Shown here: positions 55,083 to 64,000 of the stretch, in pieces
How the letters are laid out: the number at the start of each line of letters is the position of its first letter
Numbering within the stretch: position 1 is the first letter of the stretch
Assembly: GCA_963711095.1 (NCBI GenBank)
Contig: CAVQCX010000018.1
Span: 62,001-126,000 of the forward strand
Origin: CAVQCX01 sp963711095
GTDB lineage: Bacteria > Pseudomonadota > Gammaproteobacteria > Chromatiales > Chromatiaceae
Length of the DNA stretch: 64,000 bases
Reading direction: 5' to 3'
Translations under genes and position numbers: made by a program
The notes under the pieces: model-generated
Told to the model about the DNA's origin: nothing
The model's database searches: none
Seen by the model: only the letters and a program-made list of their open reading frames with translations

Positions 55083-56179
55083 AGGTGCTGCACGTAGAGG
55101 CAGGCCGCCATCTGTATGGCGGCCCACGCCAGGTGCTGTATCTGCTGGAGGGGCTGCGCGCGAGGGGCGTGGAGACCCTGCTGGCCTGCCGGGCGGGCAG
55201 CGCGCTCGCCGATGCGGCACGCACCCGGGTATCCCGGCTCTATGTCCTGCCCATGGGCGGGGAGCTCGATCTCAAGCTGATCCTGCGACTGCGCCGCATC
55301 ATGCGCCGGGAGCGTCCGGACCTGGTCCACCTGCACAGCCGCCGCGGCGCCGATCTGCTGGGGGGCATAGCCGCCCGTCTGGCCGGCGTGCCCTGCGTGC
55401 TGTCCCGGCGCGTGGACAACCCGGAGCCGCGCTGGCTGGTGCGGCGCAAGTATCGGCTCTTCGCACGGGTGATCGCCATCTCGGAAGGCATCCGCCAGGT
55501 GCTGCTGGCAGAGGGCGTGCCCGAGCAGCAGATTGCGCGCGTACACTCGGCCGTGGACGTCGCTGCCTATGCACACCGCTGCAGCCGGACCTGGTTCTGC
55601 AAGGAGCTCAACGTCGAGCCGGAGCAGCTGGTCGCCGGGATGATCGCCCAGCTGATTCCCCGCAAGGGGCACCGGGTGCTGCTCGACGCCCTGCCGCAGG
55701 TGCTCGCGGCGCACCCCGAGCTGGTGGTGCTGCTGTTCGGTAAGGGCCCCCTGGAGGAAGAGATCCTCAGCGAGATCGAGCGGCGGGGCCTGGCCGGGCA
55801 GGTTCGGGTCGCGGGCTTTCGCGACGATCTGCATCGCGTGCTGCCCTGCCTGGACCTGGTGATCCATCCGGCGCTGATGGAAGGCCTCGGGGTCTCGCTG
55901 CTGCAGGCCGCCGCCGCCGGCACCCCGATCGTCGCCAGCCGCGCCGGGGGCATGCCCGAGGTGGTGCACGACGGAGAGAACGGTCTACTGATCCCGCCCG
56001 GAGATGCCCCGGCCCTGGCGCAGGCCATCGAACGCCTGGTGGCGGACCCTCAGATGCGCCGCCGCATGGCGGAGCGGGGACGCCAGCTGGTCACCGAGCA
56101 GTTCTCGGTCGACGCCATGGTGGAAGGAAATCTGGCCGTCTATCGGGCCGTGCTCGGCGGGGGGGCGGATCTGAATTAG
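55079..56179 (+). CDS. Glycosyltransferase family 4
   Basis: 366 residues, ATG overlapping the GT9 stop. 'MKVLHVEAGRHLYGGPRQVL' is the GT4 acceptor-domain opening with a Gly-rich loop. 'VAGMIAQLIPRKGHRVLLDA' and 'VIHPALMEGLGVSLLQAAAA' with 'GTPIVASRAGGMPEVV' hold the E-x7-E retaining GT-B motif (in 'EGLGVSLLQA' the second Glu is replaced by Gln). The change could lower activity or reflect family variation. It is likely to extend the LPS core together with the GT9 enzyme. Confidence 0.88.
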   Translation: MKVLHVEAGRHLYGGPRQVLYLLEGLRARGVETLLACRAGSALADAARTRVSRLYVLPMGGELDLKLILRLRRIMRRERPDLVHLHSRRGADLLGGIAARLAGVPCVLSRRVDNPEPRWLVRRKYRLFARVIAISEGIRQVLLAEGVPEQQIARVHSAVDVAAYAHRCSRTWFCKELNVEPEQLVAGMIAQLIPRKGHRVLLDALPQVLAAHPELVVLLFGKGPLEEEILSEIERRGLAGQVRVAGFRDDLHRVLPCLDLVIHPALMEGLGVSLLQAAAAGTPIVASRAGGMPEVVHDGENGLLIPPGDAPALAQAIERLVADPQMRRRMAERGRQLVTEQFSVDAMVEGNLAVYRAVLGGGADLN

Positions 56180-56223
56180 CCGCTGCGCGCCGAGCTGACC
56201 TAAGGTCCGCTCCTGCACGCCTC

Positions 56224-56618
56224 TAAGGCCTGCGGGCGTTAGGAAGCGGTCTCCAGGTCGTGACACGCTTCCCGGCGGCCCTAGCCTTCGCGAGCCGGCG
56301 CTCGCTCCTACATGGGGCCTTTTAAGGCCTGCGGGCGTTAGGAAGCGGTCTCCAGGTCGTGACACGCTTCCCGGCGGCCCTAGCCTTCGCGAGCCGGCGC
56401 TCGCTCCTACATGGGGCCTTTCAAGGCCTGCGGGCGTTAGGAAGCGGTCTCCAGGTCGTGACACGCTTCCCGGCGGCCCTAGCCTTCGCGAGCCGGCGCT
56501 CGCTCCTACATGGGGCCTTTCAAGGCCTGCGGGCGTTAGGAGCAGTCTCCAGGTCGTGACACGCTTCCCGGCGGCCCTATCCTTCGCGAGCTGGCGCTCG
56601 CTCCTACATGGGGCCTTT
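56224..56618. repeat. Tandem array of four 99-bp units, each with a REP palindrome
   Basis: TTAGGAAGCGGTCTCC recurs at about 56239, 56338 and 56437, and in altered form near 56536. Each unit contains TTCGCGAGCCGGCGCTCGCT, a pseudomonad-type REP palindrome ending in CTCCTACATGGGGC. The last unit is the most diverged. Because 99 is a multiple of 3, long spurious open frames cross the array. It lies between the GT4 gene and pntB, which converge on it. Confidence 0.9.
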
Positions 56619-56635
56619 CTGCGAGGTGCCTGTCT

Positions 56636-58030
56636 TCAATGCCCCTTCGCCTTCAACGCGTTGACCATGCCCTCGATGGTGTCCTTGGCGTCGCCGAACA
56701 CCAGCGAGGTGTTGTCCTGGTAGAAGAGCAGGTTGTCGACACCCGAGTAACCGGGGCGCATGGAGCGCTTGAGAAAGTACACCTGGCGGGCCTTGGCGGC
56801 CTGCAGGATGGGCATGCCGTAGATGGGGCTGGACGGGTCGTTCTCGGCGGCGGGATTGACCACGTCGTTGGCTCCGACCACCAGCGCCACGTCAGCGGTG
56901 GCGAACTCCGGGTTGACCTCGTCGATCTCCAGCACCTTGTCGTAGGGGATGTCCGCCTCGGCGAGCAGCACGTTCATGTGCCCCGGCATACGCCCGGCCA
57001 CCGGATGGATGGCGAAGATCACCTCCACATTGCGGGCCTCCAGCTGCACCATCAGCTCCTTGAGGGCATGCTGGGCCTGGGCCACTGCCATGCCGTAGCC
57101 GGGCACGATGATCACCTTGCCGGCGTCCTCCATCCAGTAGACCACATCCTCCACGGCGGCCGATTTAACGCCCTTCTGGGCCGCCTGTCCGGCGGCCGAG
57201 GCCGCCCCACCGTCGGTGCCGAAACCGCCGAACACCACGTTGAAGATCGAGCGGTTCATCGCCTTGCACATGATGTAGGAGAGGATCGCACCCGAGCAGC
57301 CCACCAGCGCCCCGACGATGATCAGCAGCTTGTTGTCGAGGGTGAAGCCGGTAGCCGCCGCAGCCCACCCGGAATAGCTGTTCAGCATGGAGATCACCAC
57401 CGGCATGTCCGCCCCGCCGATGGGGATGATCAGGGTCACGCCGATGACGAGGGCGAGCAGGGTCATGAGCCCCAGGGAGACCAGGCTGCCGGTGATGCCG
57501 AAATGGAACGCCAGCGCCACCGCGGCGATCCCGATGATCGCATTGAGCAGGTGCTGTCCCTTGAACAGCACCGGCCGGCCGCTCATCAGCTCCTGGAGCT
57601 TGGCGAAGGCGATGACCGACCCGGTGAAGGTGATCGCCCCGATGATGATCCCCACCGAGAGCTCGGCCATGAGCACCGAGTCGGTGGTGCCTTGCGCCCG
57701 ATGGTTGAGGAAGGTACCTATGGCCACCAGCACCGCGGCCAGGCCAACGAAGCTGTGCAGGGCCGCGACCAGCTGAGGCATGGCGGTCATGCGCACGCGC
57801 GCGGCCACCACCGCGCCGATCACTGCGCCCACCAGTCCCCCGGCGGCGATCAACCCATAGGACTGCACGTTCGGGTCGAACAGGGTGGCGGTGATCGCGA
57901 TCGCCATCCCGATCATGCCGTAGTAGTTGCCGCGCCGGGCAGTCGAGGGATGCGTCAGTCCCTTGAGCGCGAGGATGAACAGGATGGCCGAGACCAGATA
58001 GGCCAGGGCCTGGGTATTTGATATGTCCAT
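56636..58030 (-). CDS. pntB: NAD(P) transhydrogenase subunit beta
   Basis: 464 residues, ATG at 58030; the frame upstream of it is a read-out of the neighbouring gene. The N-terminal half holds many transmembrane helices ('LAYLVSAILFILALKGLTHP', 'GMIGMAIAITATLF'). The NADP-binding domain III is at the C-terminus: 'VIIVPGYGMAVAQAQHALKE', 'AIHPVAGRMPGHMNVLLAEA' and 'ADVALVVGANDVVNPAA'. It forms the proton channel and NADP site of PntAB. It is the last gene of a three-gene operon. Confidence 0.96.
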   Translation of the reverse strand: MDISNTQALAYLVSAILFILALKGLTHPSTARRGNYYGMIGMAIAITATLFDPNVQSYGLIAAGGLVGAVIGAVVAARVRMTAMPQLVAALHSFVGLAAVLVAIGTFLNHRAQGTTDSVLMAELSVGIIIGAITFTGSVIAFAKLQELMSGRPVLFKGQHLLNAIIGIAAVALAFHFGITGSLVSLGLMTLLALVIGVTLIIPIGGADMPVVISMLNSYSGWAAAATGFTLDNKLLIIVGALVGCSGAILSYIMCKAMNRSIFNVVFGGFGTDGGAASAAGQAAQKGVKSAAVEDVVYWMEDAGKVIIVPGYGMAVAQAQHALKELMVQLEARNVEVIFAIHPVAGRMPGHMNVLLAEADIPYDKVLEIDEVNPEFATADVALVVGANDVVNPAAENDPSSPIYGMPILQAAKARQVYFLKRSMRPGYSGVDNLLFYQDNTSLVFGDAKDTIEGMVNALKAKGH

Positions 58031-58064
58031 ACTGCCTCTCCGAGCTCGTGCCTGACCGCCGGGC

Positions 58065-58352
58065 CTACTTGTCTTTCTTCTTGAACATGGCGAGCATCCG
58101 GTTGACCACCAGGAAGCCGCCGAAGACGTTGATCGAGGCCAGCAGCACCCCGACAAAGCCCATCAGGACAGCGGTCGTACCGGCCGACTCGAGCCCTGTG
58201 ACCAGTAGCGCACCGACCAGGACTATGCCCGATATGGCGTTGGTGAGGGCGATCAGCGGGGTGTGCAGGGAGGGCGTGACCCCCCATACCACCCAGTAGC
58301 CGATGAAGCACGCCAGCACGAACACATAGAGTGCGACCAGGGTTTCAGACAT
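58065..58352 (-). CDS. pntAB: NAD(P) transhydrogenase subunit alpha part 2
   Basis: 95 residues with three to four transmembrane helices ('LYVFVLACFIGYWVVWGVTP', 'ISGIVLVGALLVTG', 'AVLMGFVGVLLASINVFGGF') and a basic Lys-rich end. This is the membrane part of the alpha chain, separate from part 1 as in many bacteria. It lies 34 nt before pntB and 23 nt after pntAA. Confidence 0.94.
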   Translation of the reverse strand: MSETLVALYVFVLACFIGYWVVWGVTPSLHTPLIALTNAISGIVLVGALLVTGLESAGTTAVLMGFVGVLLASINVFGGFLVVNRMLAMFKKKDK

Positions 58353-58375
58353 GGCTCTAAGCCCCCGCTGTGTGA

Positions 58376-59473
58376 TTAGGTCCCGGCCTGGACCTGCATG
58401 GCCCGGGTGATCTCGTCGGCGTCGAGGGGCTTGAGGGTCAGGCCCTGCTCGCCCTTCTCCACCATGATGTCCAGCAGATTGCGGATGTTCCCGGCATAGA
58501 AGGCGCTGGCGTCGGACGGCACCATGGCCGGATAGTTGGTATGCCCGACGATGGTCACCCCGTGGCGCACCACCACCTTGTCGCGCTCGGTCAGCGCACA
58601 GTTGCCCCCGTTGGCCGCGGCCAAGTCGACGATTACCGAGCCGCGGCGCATGCGCTGCACCACCTCTTCGGGAATCAGCCGGGGTGCCGGCCGGCAGGGG
58701 ATCAGGGCAGTGGTGATGATCACATGGGCCTTGGCCAGCTCATCTCCAAGCAGCGCCTGCTGGCGCTGCTTGGCCTCCTCGGAAAGCTCCCGCGCATAGC
58801 CGCCCTGGCCCGAGCCGCTCTCGCCGAGATCGAGCACGATCGGCTTGGCGCCGAGGGACTGGATCTGCTCCTGGGTCTCGGGGCGCACGTCGTAGGCCCA
58901 GACCTCGGCCCCCAGCCGCCGGGCGGTCGCGATCGCCTGCAGACCCGCCACACCGGCCCCCAGCACCAGCACCCGCGCAGGCTTTGCGGAGCCCGCAGGC
59001 GTCATCATCACCGGGAAGAAGCGCCCGTAATGGCTAGCCGCCTCGAGCACCGCCCGATAGCCCGCTATGTTGCTCTGGGAGGACAGCGCGTCCATGGACT
59101 GGGCCCGCGATATCCGCGGCATGCGCTCCATGGCGAGTCCGCTCACGCCCTGGGTCTGCAGCGCCTTGAAAGTCCCGTCGTCTTCGCACAGCTCCATGTG
59201 CGAGATCAGCACCGCACCCTGGGCCAGGCGGGCGATCTCCTCAGCCGAGGGCTTGCGCACTTTGACCACGATGCCGGCGGCAAACGCGGCGGCGCTGTCC
59301 ACCAACTGCGCCCCGGCGGCCTCGTAGTCGGCATCGCCGAAGTGCGCGGCCTCGCCCGCCCCCCGCGCCACCAGCACCTCGAAGCCCTTGCCGGTCAGAC
59401 GCTTGACCACGTCCGGGGTAAGCGCAACCCGGGCCTCGCCGGCCACGCTCTCTCTGGGAACGCCAATCTTCAT
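58376..59473 (-). CDS. pntAA: NAD(P) transhydrogenase subunit alpha part 1
   Basis: 365 residues from the ATG at 59473 (GGGAG 8 nt upstream; a TTG six nt earlier is an alternative). 'MKIGVPRESVAGEARVALTP' is the alanine-dehydrogenase/PntA opening; 'ARVLVLGAGVAGLQAIATAR' is the NAD-binding Rossmann glycine motif. 'MPRISRAQSMDALSSQSNIA' is the RQD-like loop region. The enzyme moves hydride from NADH to NADP with proton import and so supplies NADPH. Confidence 0.96.
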   Translation of the reverse strand: MKIGVPRESVAGEARVALTPDVVKRLTGKGFEVLVARGAGEAAHFGDADYEAAGAQLVDSAAAFAAGIVVKVRKPSAEEIARLAQGAVLISHMELCEDDGTFKALQTQGVSGLAMERMPRISRAQSMDALSSQSNIAGYRAVLEAASHYGRFFPVMMTPAGSAKPARVLVLGAGVAGLQAIATARRLGAEVWAYDVRPETQEQIQSLGAKPIVLDLGESGSGQGGYARELSEEAKQRQQALLGDELAKAHVIITTALIPCRPAPRLIPEEVVQRMRRGSVIVDLAAANGGNCALTERDKVVVRHGVTIVGHTNYPAMVPSDASAFYAGNIRNLLDIMVEKGEQGLTLKPLDADEITRAMQVQAGT

Positions 59474-59716
59474 GTGCAAGCTCCCGCTCGATCAGGGGAC
59501 AGGTCGCCGAAAAGTCGCGCCATTATCTGCGCTTACCCCCACACTCTCAAGCGGTACCACGCGCTCCGCTGCGGTGCCGGAGGCACCGCTCGCTGCCCCA
59601 TCCCGGCGCATCGGATCACTTCAGCAACCCCGTCTGCATTGCGATCTCGCGGCGGTTTGGCAGTGAAGGCCAGGATTATCCTCGCAGGCCTCGCCACCCC
59701 GCAAGTCGCGGTGGCG

Positions 59717-61024
59717 TCAACCCTCGCCCGCGGGATCTCGGGGCTGCGGCTCCAGCGCACGCGCCGCCGCCCGCCCACCGCGCTCGTCCACCCGCGCCAG
59801 CAGCAGCGCCCCGCCGATGAACAGCACCGACAACGACAGTATCCCGGCCCGCGAGCTGCCCGTCGCCAGCCCGACCCAGCCTACCAGCAGCGGGCCGATC
59901 ACCGCGGCGAACTTGCCGAGCATGTTGTAGAAGCCGTAGAGCTCCGCTGCCTTGTTGCGGGGGATCAGCCGGGCATACAGCGAGCGGCTGAGCGACTGCA
60001 CGCCGCCCTGCACCAGGCCGATCGCCACCGCCAGGGTGTAGAACTCCCAGGTGCTGTGCATCCGATACGCCCAGAGCAGCACCAGCAGGTAGACGAAGAT
60101 ACCGACCATGATCCCCTGCCGGGGCCCACGCCGGTCGCCGATCCGGCCGAACACCAGGGCCGCCGGGAAGCCCACGCACTGGGTGATCAGCAACGCGATC
60201 ATCAGCCCGCTCGCGGCGAATCCCAGGGACAACCCATAGTCCACCGCCATGGTGACGACCGTATCCACCCCGTCGATGTAGAGCCAGTAGGCGAGCAGAA
60301 ACAGCACCGTCACCCGAAGCTGGCGCAGGTGGCTAAAGGTGCCGCGCAGCTGGCGCAGCCCGCCGCGTACGCTGCCTGCCAGCCCTGGCCGTCGGGCGGG
60401 GCGATGCTCGCGCACGAGCAGCAGCACCGGCAGCGAGAACAGGGCCCACCAAACGGCCACGCACAGGAAGGAGGCGCGCACCGCGGCGGCCGTATCGGCC
60501 AGCCCGAAGCGCTGCGGATAAAGTGTCATCAGGACGTTGAGCGCGAACAGCAGGCCGCCCCCCATATAGCCCAGGGCATAGCCGTAGGCCGACACCCGAT
60601 CGAGATCGCGCTCTTCGGCAACCTCCACCAGCAGCGCGTCATAGAACACGTTGCCCCCGGCAAAGCCCAGCACCGCCGCGGCATAGAGCACGATCGCCAG
60701 GCCCCAGTGTCCCTGCTCGACCACGAACAGCGCGCCGGTCATGGCGGCGCCCATGAAGGCGAAGAAGGCCAGGAACCGCAGCTTGGCGCCGCCGCGGTCG
60801 GCGATCGCCCCCAGCAGCGGAGCGGCGATCATGATCATCAGACTTGCCAGGGAGTTGGCGCTGCCGAGCAGGAAGGTGCTGTCGGTGGCGGCCAGCCCGG
60901 CCGCCCAGAACTGCTTGAAGAACACCGGAAAGAATCCGGCCATCACGGTCGTGGCAAAGGCAGAGTTGGCCCAGTCGTAGAGCGCCCAGCCAAGCACCTG
61001 CCGGGAAGGGGCGGAGTAGCGCAC
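59717..61024 (-). CDS. MFS permease, UMF1/Atg22-like
   Basis: 435 residues with about 12 hydrophobic segments. 'LGWALYDWANSAFATTVMAG' is the UMF1-family (vacuole effluxer Atg22-like) signature with the conserved YDWANS. 'GGVQSLSRSLYARLIPRNKA' with 'AELYGFYN' is the second hallmark. The substrate is not known. It stands between pntAA and the response regulator. Confidence 0.9.
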   Translation of the reverse strand: MRYSAPSRQVLGWALYDWANSAFATTVMAGFFPVFFKQFWAAGLAATDSTFLLGSANSLASLMIMIAAPLLGAIADRGGAKLRFLAFFAFMGAAMTGALFVVEQGHWGLAIVLYAAAVLGFAGGNVFYDALLVEVAEERDLDRVSAYGYALGYMGGGLLFALNVLMTLYPQRFGLADTAAAVRASFLCVAVWWALFSLPVLLLVREHRPARRPGLAGSVRGGLRQLRGTFSHLRQLRVTVLFLLAYWLYIDGVDTVVTMAVDYGLSLGFAASGLMIALLITQCVGFPAALVFGRIGDRRGPRQGIMVGIFVYLLVLLWAYRMHSTWEFYTLAVAIGLVQGGVQSLSRSLYARLIPRNKAAELYGFYNMLGKFAAVIGPLLVGWVGLATGSSRAGILSLSVLFIGGALLLARVDERGGRAAARALEPQPRDPAGEG

Positions 61025-61037
61025 GGATGCCGGGCGA

Positions 61038-61667
61038 TCAGTCGTCGAGCACGTTGGCCCGGGTCACCATCCTCACCAGATCCGCGAGCGAGCCGGCGGC
61101 CATCTTCTCCATCACCCGGGCACGGTGGGCCTCCACGGTCTTGGCGCTCACCCCCAGGTCCAGGGCGATCTGCTTGTTGGACATGCCCGCGGCCACCATC
61201 TCCATGACCTCGTACTCCCGAGGGGTGAGCTGGGCCAGCCGGGTGGCGACCTCGGCGCGCTCGGCCTGAAGCGCGCGCTGCTGGGCATCGGCCAGCAGCG
61301 CGTTGCGGATGCTGTCCAGCAGCAGCTCATCGTTGAAGGGCTTTTCGATGAAATCCACGGCACCGGCCTTCATCGACCGAGTCGCCATGGGCACATCGCC
61401 GTGTCCGGTGATGATGATGACCGGCACGCGGATGCTTGCGCGGGTCAGATGATCCTGCAGATCCAGCCCGCTCATCCCGGGCATGCGCACATCCAGCAGC
61501 AAGCAGCCCGCGCGGCCAGGGTAGTAGTGACCGAGAAACTCCTGGGCCGAGCCATAAGTTTCCACCCGCATGCCAACGGATTCGATCAGCCACTTGAGGG
61601 AGCTGCGCATCGCCTGATCGTCGTCGACGACGAACACGGTGGGCTCTTTGCTGGGCGGCTCAGGCAT
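61038..61667 (-). CDS. FixJ/LuxR-type response regulator
   Basis: 209 residues from the ATG at 61667, which overlaps the kinase stop (ATGCCTGA). Receiver domain: Asp15-17 in 'VFVVDDDQAM', phosphoacceptor Asp59 in 'CLLLDVRMPG', the Thr in 'IIITGHGDVPMATRSMKAGA' and Lys109 in 'FIEKPF'. The LuxR helix-turn-helix follows ('LTPREYEVMEMVAAGMSNKQ', 'SAKTVEAHRARVMEKM'). It is coupled to the upstream kinase and should activate a target promoter on phosphorylation. Confidence 0.94.
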   Translation of the reverse strand: MPEPPSKEPTVFVVDDDQAMRSSLKWLIESVGMRVETYGSAQEFLGHYYPGRAGCLLLDVRMPGMSGLDLQDHLTRASIRVPVIIITGHGDVPMATRSMKAGAVDFIEKPFNDELLLDSIRNALLADAQQRALQAERAEVATRLAQLTPREYEVMEMVAAGMSNKQIALDLGVSAKTVEAHRARVMEKMAAGSLADLVRMVTRANVLDD

Positions 61668-64000
61668 GCATGCTCTCCTCCTCGTCCGGGTGCTCGGCAG
61701 ACTCGGCCAGCGGCAGGACGACCGTAAACACGGTCCCCGCCCCGGGCACGCTGTCCACCAGGATCTGTCCATAGTGTCCGGCGACAATCGTCTGGCTGAT
61801 CGCCAGCCCCATCCCCATGCCGGTCTCCTTGGTAGTGAAAAAGGGGTCGAAGAGTCGGCGTCTGATCGCCTCGTCGATGCCGGGACCATTGTCCTCGACT
61901 ATGATCTTGACCCTGTCCGGACCCTCGCGCCGGGTGCGCAGCGCGAGCCTTCGCCGCTCTTCCGGGATCTCGCGCAGGGCATCGAGCGCGTTGCGGATGA
62001 GATTGAGAAGAACCTGCTCGATCTGCACCAGGTCGGCGCGGATGATCAGGTCCTCGCTGGCAAATTCCTCCTCGCAGGCCAGGCCCATCTTACGCGCCTC
62101 GAACTCAACGAACGAGCAAACCTCGCGCACCACCCGGTTGACCGCCATGAAGCTGCGCATCGGCGGCTGCTTGCCCACCAGGTTGCGCAAACGCCGGATG
62201 ATCTCGCCGGCGCGGTCCGCCTGCAGCGAGATCTGACTAAGCGCCTCGATCAGCTCGTCCCGGCCGCCGGTGCCCAGCCTGAGGCGCCGCGCGCAGCCGC
62301 TCGAGAAGTTGACGATCGCCGAGAGCGGCTGATTCAGCTCATGGGCCAGGCCTGTGGCCATCTCCCCCATGGTGCTCAGGCGGCACACGTGCACCAGGTC
62401 GGCCTGGTGCTGACGGGTCTGCTGCTCGGCGATCCGCACCTCGGTGATGTCACGCCCGTAGATGTTCACGTAGTCGAGATCCTCCACCGGCGCGAGCAGC
62501 AGCGAGAAGATGTGCCCACCGGTCACCACTTCCTGCTCGGCATTGCGCGGAGGCCGTAGCGTCTCGACGATCAGGTTCTTCCAGTATACCGGCATGGTCT
62601 GACCGTGGCGGATGCCCCAGTACGCGAGCAGCGGCTCGCTCGCTGCGTTCGCATACAGCAGCACCCCGCGCCGGTTCACGCGCAGCACCGGGCTCGGGCT
62701 CTCGCTGGTGAACTTGGCCAGACTCTGGATCTCCTGCTCTGCCTGCTTGCGCTTGGAGATGTCGTGAAGGTAAACGGTGCAGACCCGCTGGGCCTGGAGC
62801 AACACCGACTTGATGGAGACCTCCACCGAGAAATCACCCCGGTCACGGCTCACCGCGACCATCTCCGAGCGCACGTCGGCTCCCTCCTCCCGGCTCCGGA
62901 TCAGGCAGGTGTCCAGTAGCACCTGAAAGTGCTCGCGGCAGGGCTCTTCGATCAGCAGCTCGGCCATGTCCCGTCCGATCGCCTCGCTGCGGGCGTAGCC
63001 GAAGACTCGCTGAGCTGTCGGGTTGAGCTCGATGATCCTGCCGGATCCGTTGATGGTGACGATGGAATCCAGGGAGGTCTCCAGGATCGAGCTCTTCACC
63101 GCTTCGGTCTCGCGGATCTGGCTCTCGTGGCGCGCCCGCATCTCGTCGCGGGCGGCAAGCACCAGGCGGATGAAATCGCGGATCCAATCCTCCAGCAGGA
63201 TCAGCTGATTGCCGTGCAGGGTTGCGGCCTCGCCGAAGCCCAGCGCCCGCTGGGAGAAGCGGGCGATGCGGTTGAGCACGCGGCTGATGTGCTCGGAGAC
63301 CAGCATGATGACCAGCGTAAACACGGCGACCAGCACCGCGGCCAGGATAATCCGTTGGCGCCGCTCCAGGCTGAGCACGCGCTCGCTCATCTCGGCCACG
63401 CGGGCCTCGGGCACGAAGATACCGAACTGCATGTTCAGGTACGAGCCTTCGTAATCGAAAAAGGATTGGGTCGTGACCACAAAGCGCTGGCGGGCCTGCT
63501 CCATGGACGTGCCGACGGGCAAGGCCTCGGGGTCGCTGCTCGCCAGTACCCGCTGGAGATCCTCCGAGAGCACCGCAGTCACCGTCTCGCTGCTCGCATA
63601 GCCCCGCTGGGTCGCCTTGAGGAAGGCATCGTCGATCGGCACCACCATGGTCAGCTCTCCCTGGATGGTGCCCGCGTTATCCTCGACATTATCCGACACC
63701 AGCAGGTAGGGCTTGTCATCAAAGGTGGTCAGGAAGGCGCCGAGCAGACTCTCGCTGAGCAGCAGGCTGTCGACGTGGCGGAGCGAGCCGGGCAAGGGCT
63801 GGTCGCCCAGCTGGTCGATCTCCCGCACCCTCCCGCTGGTATCGACCAACAGTAGATGGCTGGGCTGGACGAGGTGACGCCAACGCTCTGTCTCGGGCAG
63901 CCAAGGGGGCGATTGCCCGCGGTACACGCGTGGGACCACGGGCCCTTCCCCCTCCCAGCTCAACAGATCCGCATAGCTCGCCATGCGTCGGTGGCTGGCC
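61660..64000 (-). CDS. PAS-domain sensor histidine kinase (5' end may lie outside window)
   Basis: 774 residues from an ATG at 63984, but the frame stays open to the window edge, so the true start may be further out. A periplasmic-type sensor region is followed by a transmembrane helix ('RIILAAVLVAVFTLVIMLVS', about residue 205-225), a HAMP-like segment and two PAS domains ('SLDSIVTINGSGRIIELNPT'). The kinase core has the H box 'GLAHELNQPLSAIVNFSS', the N box 'LLNLIRNALDALREI' and G boxes 'DNGPGID' and 'GMGMGLAISQTIV'. It resembles the DctB/TtrS/FixL group and partners the overlapping response regulator. Confidence 0.93.
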   Translation of the reverse strand, partial: ASHRRMASYADLLSWEGEGPVVPRVYRGQSPPWLPETERWRHLVQPSHLLLVDTSGRVREIDQLGDQPLPGSLRHVDSLLLSESLLGAFLTTFDDKPYLLVSDNVEDNAGTIQGELTMVVPIDDAFLKATQRGYASSETVTAVLSEDLQRVLASSDPEALPVGTSMEQARQRFVVTTQSFFDYEGSYLNMQFGIFVPEARVAEMSERVLSLERRQRIILAAVLVAVFTLVIMLVSEHISRVLNRIARFSQRALGFGEAATLHGNQLILLEDWIRDFIRLVLAARDEMRARHESQIRETEAVKSSILETSLDSIVTINGSGRIIELNPTAQRVFGYARSEAIGRDMAELLIEEPCREHFQVLLDTCLIRSREEGADVRSEMVAVSRDRGDFSVEVSIKSVLLQAQRVCTVYLHDISKRKQAEQEIQSLAKFTSESPSPVLRVNRRGVLLYANAASEPLLAYWGIRHGQTMPVYWKNLIVETLRPPRNAEQEVVTGGHIFSLLLAPVEDLDYVNIYGRDITEVRIAEQQTRQHQADLVHVCRLSTMGEMATGLAHELNQPLSAIVNFSSGCARRLRLGTGGRDELIEALSQISLQADRAGEIIRRLRNLVGKQPPMRSFMAVNRVVREVCSFVEFEARKMGLACEEEFASEDLIIRADLVQIEQVLLNLIRNALDALREIPEERRRLALRTRREGPDRVKIIVEDNGPGIDEAIRRRLFDPFFTTKETGMGMGLAISQTIVAGHYGQILVDSVPGAGTVFTVVLPLAESAEHPDEEESMHA

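Noticed and set aside
55985..56464. 159-codon frame with 33-residue repeats, possible repeat protein
   Set aside because: It is the 99-bp REP array read in a frame that stays open because 99 is divisible by three; there is no ribosome-binding site.
56224..56618. CRISPR array
   Set aside because: Units are 99 bp and conserved throughout, with no unique spacers, and no cas genes are present.
58541..61207. 888-codon open frame on the plus strand
   Set aside because: It crosses pntAA and the MFS permease in antisense; composition is H/Q/R-rich and without domains.

Overview
The window is high-GC DNA, probably from a gammaproteobacterium. The support is HrpA, a split proton-translocating transhydrogenase, GT9/GT4 envelope glycosyltransferases, a FixL/FixJ-like two-component pair and pseudomonad-style REP palindromes. 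A remnant of kaiB would suit a Chromatiales-type sulfur bacterium, but that is inference. No rRNA, tRNA or CRISPR array was seen. No promoter, riboswitch or rho-independent terminator was strong enough to list.

Layout. (1) 1-5.1 kb: the start of a peptidoglycan-binding protein, a secreted Gly/Asn-rich protein, an anti-sigma-antagonist/anti-sigma-kinase pair, an hrpA fragment, a TIR-TPR protein and a DUF2934 protein. (2) 5.1-19.8 kb: a repeat-rich accessory zone. It holds a REP-associated transposase element plus its internal-deletion derivative, a large secreted protein, several decayed IS91-family elements (one split by an IS1634-family element) and stubs of an amidohydrolase, a DNA methyltransferase and a STAS protein. 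It also holds a broken kaiB coupled to a PAS/GAF/GGDEF/EAL phosphodiesterase, and an Anbu protease bracketed by palindromes. (3) 19.8-35.2 kb: a cluster of tailoring-type enzymes. These are a UGT, a WS/DGAT-like acyltransferase, three SAM methyltransferases, a GT2-like protein, an ABC exporter with a fused cyclic-nucleotide-binding fold, two radical SAM enzymes, an SDR, a cupin/JmjC-like protein (frameshifted) and a TauD-like dioxygenase. IS91-family remnants in the same orientation lie on both sides. This is the best candidate for an undescribed biosynthetic system. (4) 36.2-52.4 kb: a defence and toxin-antitoxin islet. It has a RloC/PrrC-like ATPase, VapBC, HigBA, a decayed Phd/VapC pair, an Rpn nuclease, DUF2442 proteins and a second RAYT. 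It contains two large hrpA copies in direct repeat that share an apparently identical tract of about 1.85 kb; neither copy is intact. (5) 52.4-64 kb: chromosomal-type genes. These are a secreted protein, two envelope glycosyltransferases, a tandem array of 99-bp REP units, pntAA-pntAB-pntB, an MFS permease and a PAS-histidine kinase/LuxR response regulator pair that runs off the end.

Reading-frame breaks are common (hrpA, kaiB, the cupin-like gene, vapC, every IS). They may be real decay in a repeat-rich region or residual indels in the assembly; the raw sequence cannot separate these.
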